Shown here: piece by piece, positions 1 through 5,900 of the stretch
How positions within the stretch are numbered: position 1 is the stretch's first letter
Layout of the letters: each line of letters begins with the position of its first letter
Origin: Candidatus Cloacimonadota bacterium
GTDB lineage: Bacteria; Cloacimonadota; Cloacimonadia; Cloacimonadales; Cloacimonadaceae
Assembly (NCBI GenBank): GCA_012519465.1
Contig: JAAYQD010000275.1
Span: forward strand, 1 to 8,015
DNA: 8,015 bases
Direction: 5' to 3'
Position numbers and translations under genes: made by a program
The notes under the pieces: generated by a model
What the model was told of the DNA's origin: nothing
Seen by the model: only the letters and a program-made list of their open reading frames with translations
Database searches by the model: none

Positions 1-971
1 CCCCAGGTGAGCCCCGCACCAAATGAAGTGAGCATCAAGATATCGCCACGGCGTATCTTATTATTACGGATGGCCTCATCAGCGGCAAGGGGAATGGTGG
101 CGGAAGAGGTGTTTCCGTATTTCTCTATATTTACTATCACTTTGCTCATCGGTACTTTAAGCTTGTTTGCCAAACCCTCGATGATGCGCAGATTGGCTTG
201 ATGGGGAATCACCCAATCCACGTCTTCTGCAGTCATCTTGTTGCGTTTCAAAAGTTCCATGGTAGAGGCATACATCGAACGGATGGCGCTTTTGAAGATC
301 TTATTACCCTCCATATACACGGTGTGGAGGTTTTGATCCACGGTTTCATGAGATGCAGGCTGGCGCGAGCCTCCCGCAGCTTGAATCAGCAGCTCTCCCA
401 TGCTGCCATCGGCATCTATCAGCGTATCCATGATATGGGAGATATCGGAAGACTCTGCACGGGATACAATGGTGGCTCCAGCTCCATCACCAAAGAGCAC
501 GCAGGTATTGCGGTCTTCCCAATTGGTGATCTTGGAGAGCACGTCCACACCTATTACCAACACATGGTTTTTCGTTCCGTTTTCCACATATTGCTTTGCC
601 ATATCCAGAGCATACACAAAGCCCGTGCAGCCGGCGGAGATATCAAAAGCCGGAACGTGGTTTAGCCCCAGCTTGTGCTGCACAATGCAGGCGGTGGAAG
701 GAAAGGCATGATCTCCCGTGACGGTGGCCACGATGATGAGATCAATCTCTTTGAATCTCACCTGAGATGCCTGGATGGCATTGAGCGCTGCCTGATATGC
801 CAGATCACTGGCTGCCTCTGTTTCAGAGCAATGATGGCGCTCAGACATACCCGTACGGGTGCGGATCCACTCGTCTGTGGTATCCACAATCTTTTCCAGA
901 TCAAAGTTGTTCACTATTTTGGCAGGGGCATTGCTGCCAAAGCTCGATAATTTGGCTCGATAAAGAGACAT
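1..971 (-). CDS. fabH: Beta-ketoacyl-ACP synthase III (KAS III), 3' end cut by window edge
   Basis: FabH condenses an acyl-CoA primer (usually acetyl-CoA) with malonyl-ACP, the first step of type II fatty-acid elongation in the cytoplasm. I translated 323 complete codons from ATG at 971. The full Cys-His-Asn triad is visible: Cys115 in DISAGCTGFVYAL, His257 in VIPHQANLRI and Asn287 in EKYGNTSSATIPL. The glycine motif FGDGAGATIV (160-169) and the TRTGMSERH segment near residue 40 also fit the family. The last visible residues, SFGAGLTWG, match the usual C-terminus, so only about 7-10 residues are missing at the left edge. The ATG overlaps the plsX stop by one base (TAATG), and GAGAGG lies 8 nt upstream, inside plsX, which suggests translational coupling. 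It is the third gene of rpmF-plsX-fabH. A stand-alone KAS III paralogue is possible in principle, but the position beside plsX makes fabH very likely. Confidence 0.96.
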   Translation of the reverse strand, partial: MSLYRAKLSSFGSNAPAKIVNNFDLEKIVDTTDEWIRTRTGMSERHHCSETEAASDLAYQAALNAIQASQVRFKEIDLIIVATVTGDHAFPSTACIVQHKLGLNHVPAFDISAGCTGFVYALDMAKQYVENGTKNHVLVIGVDVLSKITNWEDRNTCVLFGDGAGATIVSRAESSDISHIMDTLIDADGSMGELLIQAAGGSRQPASHETVDQNLHTVYMEGNKIFKSAIRSMYASTMELLKRNKMTAEDVDWVIPHQANLRIIEGLANKLKVPMSKVIVNIEKYGNTSSATIPLAADEAIRNNKIRRGDILMLTSFGAGLTW

Positions 972-1969
972 TATTGCAACCTCTCAAAATACTCTTTGCT
1001 GTGTGAAACAAAGCCGGAACGGGCAATACGGGCAGCAGCCCGGATGGCATTTTTGATGGCTTTGGCGTTGCTGCGTCCATGAGACACAATGCTGTTGCCA
1101 TTCAGCCCCACCAAGAGGGCGCCGCCATACTCCGTGTGGTCCAGCTTTTTCTTGAGATAGGAATACACCGGATAAGACAGGAGGGCGCCAAACTTGGCTA
1201 CCCAATCCTTGCTGAATTGTTCCTTTAGCAAATCGAAGATGCTAAGCACTGCACCTTCCACGGTTTTGAGCATCACATTACCCACAAAGCCATCACAAAC
1301 AACCACTTCCGTGATGCCACGCAAGACATCCTTACCCTCCAGATTTCCGATAAAATTGAGGTCTTCAGCCTTTGATAACAGCTGGTAGGCTTCACGGCTC
1401 ACAGAATTGCCCTTAGCACTTTCTTCGCCGATATTGAGCAGGGATATACGCGGGTTTTCTGTATCAAAGAAATGCTTGTAATAGATACTGCCCAACTGGG
1501 CGAATTGCAACAGATTCTTCGCATCACAATCCACATTGGCACCCACATCCAGAATGATCTCATGATGTAATTGGGTGGGAAAGGTGATGGCGATGGCAGG
1601 ACGCGACACGCCGGGGATGCGCCCATACACCAAGAGGGATGCAGCCATGAAGGCACCGGTATTGCCTGCACTCACCACAGCATCAGCCATGCCTTGCTTA
1701 TGCAGCTCGATGGCTTTGCGCATTGAGGAATCACGCTTGGTTCTCACGGCAACGGCAGGGTTTTCATCCATGCTGATGCGCTGTGAGGCATGAACTATCT
1801 TCACACGCTGTGCATCAAAAAAAAACTTGGCCAGCTCAGGTTGAAGCTTCTCTTCATCACCCACAAGGAGCACTTCGTCACACACTTCTTCCTTGATGGC
1901 CAATACAGCGCCTTCGATCTCGGGATATGGTGCCCGATCGCTGCCAAAGGCGTCTACGGCAATGCGCAC
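971..1969 (-). CDS. plsX: Phosphate acyltransferase PlsX
   Basis: PlsX converts acyl-ACP plus phosphate to acyl-phosphate, the donor used by PlsY to acylate glycerol-3-phosphate; it acts peripherally at the membrane. The 332-residue protein has normal family length. Family motifs in order: MRIAVDAFGSDRAP (1-14), SAGNTGAFMAAS (100-111), LDVGANVDCDAKN (140-152), LNIGEESAKGN (178-188), IGNLEGKDVLRG (207-218), VCDGFVGNVMLKTVEG (224-239) and YGGALLVGLNGNSIVSHGRS (281-300). The N-terminal motif is usually DAMGGDxAP, so FGSD is a mild deviation. The start is GTG; AAGGAG lies 4 nt upstream and is formed by the last two sense codons of rpmF, which supports this start. rpmF ends 1 nt before, and fabH starts on the last base of the plsX stop. 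A run of nine T in codons for three Phe (residues 49-51) is intact here but prone to slippage. Confidence 0.97.
   Translation of the reverse strand: MRIAVDAFGSDRAPYPEIEGAVLAIKEEVCDEVLLVGDEEKLQPELAKFFFDAQRVKIVHASQRISMDENPAVAVRTKRDSSMRKAIELHKQGMADAVVSAGNTGAFMAASLLVYGRIPGVSRPAIAITFPTQLHHEIILDVGANVDCDAKNLLQFAQLGSIYYKHFFDTENPRISLLNIGEESAKGNSVSREAYQLLSKAEDLNFIGNLEGKDVLRGITEVVVCDGFVGNVMLKTVEGAVLSIFDLLKEQFSKDWVAKFGALLSYPVYSYLKKKLDHTEYGGALLVGLNGNSIVSHGRSNAKAIKNAIRAAARIARSGFVSHSKEYFERLQ
980..985 (-). promoter_or_regulatory. fabH ribosome binding site inside plsX
   Basis: GAGAGG reads on the minus strand 8 nt before the fabH ATG. It falls within the Glu-Arg codons close to the plsX stop, so ribosomes terminating on plsX finish on top of the fabH start (TAATG). 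This supports ATG 971 as the real start and coupled translation of the two enzymes. Confidence 0.75.
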
Positions 1970-1970
1970 T

Positions 1971-2150
1971 CTACTCCTTAATCGCTAAGATCTGCTTTCC
2001 GTTGTAAGTGCCACACTTTTCACAAACGTGGTGAGGACGCTTGGGCTCGCCACATTTGCCACAAATTGCAACTGCCGGCAGGGCAAGTGCATCGTGACTG
2101 CGACGTTTATTCCGCCGTGTCTTTGAGGTCTTTTTCTTGGGAACGGCCAT
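1971..2150 (-). CDS. rpmF: 50S ribosomal protein L32 (zinc-binding form)
   Basis: This is a small structural protein of the large ribosomal subunit. My translation gives 59 residues, the usual length. The start MAVPKKKTSKTRRNKRRSHD is the typical very basic L32 N-terminus. Four cysteines form two CxxC pairs, ICGKCG (29-34) and VCEKCG (42-47), so this is the zinc-ribbon (C+) version rather than the zinc-independent paralogue. The C-terminus is TYNGKQILAIKE, then TAG. AAGGAG lies 6 nt before the ATG. It is the first gene of the rpmF-plsX-fabH cluster; the intergenic distance to plsX is a single base. In many bacteria a DUF177 (YceD) gene precedes rpmF; none is seen here, and a tRNA-Asn gene lies upstream instead. 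Confidence 0.97.
   Translation of the reverse strand: MAVPKKKTSKTRRNKRRSHDALALPAVAICGKCGEPKRPHHVCEKCGTYNGKQILAIKE
1974..1979 (-). promoter_or_regulatory. plsX ribosome binding site within rpmF C-terminal codons
   Basis: AAGGAG is the Lys-Glu codon pair that ends rpmF and lies 4 nt before the plsX GTG. The site serves both as coding sequence and as Shine-Dalgarno sequence. It fixes GTG 1969 as the start and implies that plsX translation depends on, or competes with, ribosomes finishing rpmF. Confidence 0.8.
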
Positions 2151-2156
2151 TATATT

Positions 2157-2162
2157 CTCCTT
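2157..2162 (-). promoter_or_regulatory. rpmF ribosome binding site
   Basis: AAGGAG, a near-perfect anti-16S match, stands 6 nt upstream of the rpmF ATG. It is the only SD in this cluster that lies outside a coding region. Confidence 0.8.
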
Positions 2163-2189
2163 GATATTAACACTTTATAATTTATCTGC

Positions 2190-2215
2190 CTGGGGCTCCA
2201 CAAGGGTTTCCCCAG
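2190..2215 (-). promoter_or_regulatory. Small stem-loop in the rpmF leader
   Basis: CTGGGG and CCCCAG form a perfect 6-bp stem around a 14-nt loop, about 40 nt upstream of the rpmF start. No T run follows on the transcribed strand, so it is not a classic terminator. If transcription starts from the TTGACA at 2244-2249, the hairpin would be at the extreme 5' end of the mRNA, where it could protect the transcript or act as a control element. A role is inference only. Confidence 0.35.
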
Positions 2216-2221
2216 CTACTT

Positions 2222-2249
2222 GAAATACAGCATCAATGCCGCTTGTCAA
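2222..2249 (-). promoter_or_regulatory. Candidate proximal promoter of rpmF-plsX-fabH
   Basis: A perfect TTGACA (2244-2249) is followed after 16 nt by TATTTC, or after 17 nt by ATTTCA. The -35 box is strong but the -10 match is weak (3 of 6), so the call rests on position, with a predicted leader of roughly 65 nt before rpmF. A TATAAA closer to the gene (about 2174-2179) has only a poor -35 partner. Confidence 0.35.
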
Positions 2250-2294
2250 GATGTAACTTTGGGCAGCAAAACGCTATAAGTCCAGTAAAAAGAA

Positions 2295-2324
2295 CAAACT
2301 CTGGGAGGTCGGCTTTTTTGTCAA
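2295..2324 (-). promoter_or_regulatory. Candidate distal promoter upstream of rpmF
   Basis: TTGACA (2319-2324), 17 nt, then GAGTTTG (2295-2301). The downstream box is not a TATAAT match, yet the same form (TTGACA, 17 nt, GAGCTTG) stands just before tRNA-Asn, which raises the chance that this is a real lineage-specific promoter. Transcription from here would give rpmF a leader of about 140 nt that includes the second TTGACA and the 2190-2215 hairpin. Confidence 0.4.
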
Positions 2325-2478
2325 TATAAATCGGGTTTCAGCTTTTCCACCCACTCTCTTTCCAGCCCCGGCTCTTTTCACTTGGCTGATACCATCCCTC
2401 TATAATACATAGGGAAACGCGGGATTAAATGCCGCAATACCATTCATGGTGCGCCCATAATAAACCACACGGTATGAC

Positions 2479-2546
2479 GATACAAAAAGGTTATAATATT
2501 TGAGGTCAAACACTTGTTGCTGCCGCCCTGAAAATGTTTTTGTATC
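2479..2546. repeat. Perfect 10-bp inverted repeat, 48-bp spacer
   Basis: GATACAAAAA (2479-2488) and TTTTTGTATC (2537-2546) are exact reverse complements. The spacer contains a further small palindrome, TTTGA-GG-TCAAA. It could form an extended RNA hairpin or be the ends of a short repeat unit; no target-site duplication is obvious. Confidence 0.5.
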
Positions 2547-2588
2547 CCCTGATATTGGTCACTCATAATGGGGGAACACACTTTGGGA

Positions 2589-2618
2589 GATGCCTTCAAT
2601 CTGGCTTGATAAGGCATC
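2589..2618. repeat. Perfect 8-bp inverted repeat, 14-bp loop
   Basis: GATGCCTT (2589-2596) and AAGGCATC (2611-2618) are exact reverse complements. On the transcribed strand the hairpin starts about 45 nt after the end of tRNA-Asn and is not followed by a T run, so it is unlikely to be a simple terminator. Confidence 0.45.
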
Positions 2619-2653
2619 AGGAGGGATTGCATCATCACACAAAAATTGAGGAC

Positions 2654-2662
2654 AAAAAAAAA
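2654..2662 (-). terminator. T9 run directly after tRNA-Asn CCA
   Basis: Nine consecutive T on the minus strand follow the encoded CCA with no gap and no separate hairpin. Termination would have to use tRNA folding (T arm or acceptor) as the pausing structure, or be intrinsic to the U tract. A role in termination is inferred from position. Confidence 0.45.
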
Positions 2663-2737
2663 TGGCTCCGGAAGAGGGATTTGAACCCCCGGCCTAGTGG
2701 TTAACAGCCACCCGCTCTACCGCTGAGCTATTCCGGA
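2663..2737 (-). tRNA. tRNA-Asn (anticodon GTT), CCA encoded
   Basis: The 75-nt cloverleaf folds completely. The acceptor stem is TCCGGAA with TTCCGGA, and the D stem GCTC/GAGC. The anticodon stem GGTGG/CCACT closes the loop CTGTTAA, giving anticodon GTT, with one G-T wobble at its base. The T stem is GGGGG/CCCTC with loop TTCAAAT, the discriminator base is G, and CCA is genomically encoded. It decodes AAC and AAT. No intron or mismatch in the acceptor stem is seen. It appears to be a single-gene transcription unit between the protease and rpmF. Confidence 0.97.
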
Positions 2738-2752
2738 ACGCATTCTTTGGTG

Positions 2753-2782
2753 CAAGCTCTTTGAGCCGCCCTTTTCTGTCAA
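2753..2782 (-). promoter_or_regulatory. Candidate promoter of tRNA-Asn
   Basis: A perfect TTGACA (2777-2782) is followed after 17 nt by GAGCTTG (2753-2759). The expected start point falls about 10 nt before the mature tRNA 5' end, as expected for a short-leader tRNA gene. The downstream box is far from TATAAT but nearly identical to that of the candidate at 2295-2324. Confidence 0.5.
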
Positions 2783-2851
2783 TAGTTTTGTTTGGTATGT
2801 GCCCCAAATATGTGTGAAACATCGTATCAGGGCAGTTGTATCAAAATAGCG

Positions 2852-2890
2852 GGAGGCAATGCCCGGCGGATGTCACAGGGCTTTGCCTCC
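2852..2890 (-). terminator. Hairpin downstream of the S8 protease gene
   Basis: The arms GGAGGCAAAGCCC and GGGCATTGCCTCC pair over 13 positions with a single A-A mismatch and a 13-nt loop. It begins 13 bases after the protease stop. The following transcribed sequence is CGCTATTTTG, a weak T tract, so this may be an inefficient rho-independent terminator or a 3'-end stabilising hairpin. Its place right after a long gene and before an independently promoted tRNA supports a 3'-end function. Confidence 0.6.
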
Positions 2891-2903
2891 ACTAATCCAT
2901 TAT

Positions 2904-5900
2904 TTATTTCATCATGATCATCTTGCGGGAGGAGGTGTAGGTACCGCTCTTCATCCTGTAATAATACACGCCGCTGGCTGCCTGATTGCCATTGTCATCT
3001 TTGCCATTCCACACCAGGCTGTGTTCACCGGCGGGCAGTTCATTATTGTACAGCTGATGCACTTTCTGACCCTTTTGGTTGTAGATGCTGATCTCTACGG
3101 GTGCTTTGTGTTGCAGGCTAAAGCTGATGGTGGTGCTGGGATTGAAGGGGTTGGGATAGTTTCCAATCAAACCAGTATCGATGGCAGGAACCACAGGATC
3201 ATCCGCAGGAGTGGCTTGATAGATATTGCCGCCACGGTTGTAGGTGCCCAGATAGCAATACCAGAGATAGCTCTGGGCGGGGCGCTTGATATCGATCACA
3301 TAATAGCCGGTATCGTTGGGAATCACGATATCAATGTCATTATCCAGATCAATATCGGAGAGTGCAGCGGATACCTTGAGGTTGCCGCCGATGGTGATGG
3401 GGAAATTGGGGGATTGGGTGCCATCAGCTCTCACGCTGTGCAGCCTGCCATTGGTATCACCAAAGATCACGCCGGCATAGGCATCACCGTCAAACTTTGC
3501 CACCACGGGGGTGCATTCCACTGCTTGGTTCACGCTCACCGGTGTATTGGGCAGGTCTGTGCCATCTGGATTCAAGAAATACACAGCACCGGAGTTGGAA
3601 ATCACGATAATCTCTTTTTGACCATTGGAATTGACGTCTGCCACCACGGCTCCGGTTTTGATGGGACCATCAGCACTCTTTTGGAATACCTGGTTGCCAT
3701 TATGCTTGTAAGCAACTATCTGTCCAGTGCTGGTGGTAACGATGATTTCCGGATAGGGATCGGAATCCAGATTGGCGATGGTGATGGGATTGGGAGAGCC
3801 GCCCGGCATGGTAATGGGGAAGCCGGCGATATTTTCACCACTGCGGCTATCCAGCGCATGCAGCTGGCCATTGAGGGTGGCTACTATGATCTCGTTAAAA
3901 CCGTCATTATTGAGGTCTGCCACGGCAGGGGGTCCCAACAGGGCTCCGCCCACGGAGACGGGGAAGTTTGGATAGTGGTTTCCGCTTGTATCCAACACCA
4001 CCACGTTGCCATTTTGGGTATTGGCAATCAGCTGATGGTTGGAATCTTTTGCCAAAGAGGCTATCACCACGCCATTGCGCAGGCTTCCACCGGCGGGAAC
4101 GCTAAAGAGTATTTCCGCATTTTGGTTGAAAAGGGTGATGGTATTATTTTGCAGACAGGCGGCAAATTCCTTGATGCCATCATTGTTTACATCGCTCATG
4201 GCGATGGAGCCAACCACGTTTGAACCCAGGTTGAGGGGAAAGCCCGCCAGCTGGCTGCCATCAGGTTTGAGGATATTCACGTTGCCTGTGTGATCGCTGA
4301 ACACAATCTCACGCTGGGGGTCGTTATCCAGATTCATGATGATGGGGCTGGAATTGGCTGCTCCGCCCACGTTCACTGGCCATCCAGCTTGCACGTTGGA
4401 GAGGCTCACGCTAAAGGGCAGTGTTTTGGTAAAGGGTACGTCACTATTTTGATTGGCAGTCACGGTCAGTTCAAAGGGAATCGGCTCGGAGGGAAGTCCG
4501 GCAATGGTCTCAAACACAAAGGGTTCGCTGTTGTTCCACATGGTGCTGCCGGGGGAAAGATTGCCAAAGCTGGAGGTATTACTGGATACGGTTACCCCGG
4601 GATAGTTGCTGGAAAGAACTGCCTGCACGCCGGTTGCCGGTTGCCAGGCAAGCCCTGTATAGGGATCCAAAAAGTTGTTCAAAGAAAGTCTCAGTTTGAT
4701 GGATTCGCCAGGATTGGGGATTCCGTCTCCATCTCCAGCCAGTTCTTCGATATTGGTATCTTCGATGGTCACATACGGGATTTTGTCATACATCGTGGCG
4801 GCATAGGCATTGATTCTGCCAGCGCCCAGTTTATCCACGTGACCGGGATTGAGCTCATAGATATAATCAGAGGTCATTTTGAGGCGTTGAGTAAGCTGAG
4901 CCGGGGTCATATTGGGATGCAGCGCCTTCACCAGAGCAGCCACTCCGGCAGCCACGGGGGATGCCATCGAGGTGCCGCTAAGCGCTTCATAGCTGTTGCC
5001 GGCGATGATGGTAGACATAATGGATACGCCCGGCGCACAGATATCGATGGTGTAGCCAAAGTCCGAGAAATCAGCCTTGATATCGTTTTGATCGGTGGCT
5101 GCCACACACAAGGCATTGGTGCAATCCGCAGGGTAATCCTGATAGCTGGAGGTATGCTCCAGGTTAGAGTTTCCAGCCGCTGTCACCACCAAGGCTCCCA
5201 GGGCTGTGGCATAATTTACAATGCTGTTGGGATATGCGCCCTGACCGGGTCCGCCCCAGCTTGCGTTGATGATATCTGCACCCACTTCCGCGGAATACTT
5301 GATCTGATCATATCCATATTGGATACCGGTGGAAGGTGTGTTATCGGGGGCGCCTTTACAGCTGATGATGGATACTATGGGGGAGGTTCCCACCACGCCG
5401 ATGCCATTATCGCCAACGGCTCCGGCACATCCAGCCACGTGGGTGCCGTGATTGTTTGCTGCAAAGTTTTGGATGGGGTTGTTATCATTACCCACAAAGT
5501 CCCAGCCAATCAGGTCATCTTTCTTGCCTCCGCCTTCGCCGGCGTCTTGGCCGTCACCGCCCGAGATGGTGCCAGAATCCCAATTGATGGTCATACCGGG
5601 GGCTTCTGCAGGGTTGATCCAGATATTGGCACGCAGGTCTGGATGGTTCCATTTCACGCCAGAGTCTGTGATTGCCACCTTCACCTCGTAAGAGCCCAAC
5701 ACATAATCCCACGCCTCAAAGCTACGGATTCGGGGATGCACATATTGGGAGGTCAACATCGGATCGTTGGGGGTATATTTGCTGCGATTGATGCCTTCCA
5801 ATTCCGCATACACAATATTGAAATCTTTGTGGATGGCATTCACTGCTGCATCGATATGATCATTGGAATCCAAGTACAGACGATAATGATTTTGCAGATA

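Larger units (their letters stand above)
2274..2640 (-). other. Gene-free interval with inverted repeats and an interrupted reading frame
   Basis: Between the tRNA-Asn gene and the rpmF leader there is no convincing gene. One minus-strand frame (codons from 2636 to the stop at 2274-2276) spans 121 codons interrupted by only two stops, TGA at 2559-2561 and TAG at 2400-2402. It contains protein-like stretches such as NGIAAFNPAFPYVL. In a different frame a 64-codon ORF (2638-2444) is open but has no SD. Two perfect inverted repeats lie in the same interval. Possible readings are a decayed gene, a dispersed intergenic repeat, or a structured RNA. I cannot choose among them from one copy. Confidence 0.35.

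Noticed and set aside
198..665. 155-codon plus-strand ORF
   Set aside because: Antisense to fabH, whose catalytic triad is intact in the opposite strand; no family resemblance.
2401..2406. TATAAT on the plus strand as a promoter
   Set aside because: No acceptable -35 box at 16-18 nt upstream, and no plus-strand gene follows.
2479..2618. Inverted repeats as ends of an insertion sequence or MITE
   Set aside because: No transposase, no target-site duplication, and the two inverted repeats are unrelated in sequence to each other.
2444..2638. 64-codon minus-strand ORF in the intergenic region
   Set aside because: No Shine-Dalgarno sequence before its GTG/ATG/ATG start, it overlaps both inverted repeats, and a different frame looks more protein-like. 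Not supported as a gene.
2859..4223. 454-codon plus-strand ORF opposite the S8 protease
   Set aside because: It is exactly antisense, codon on codon, to a gene with clear domains. Its product is rich in Gly, His and Ile, with no recognisable domain.
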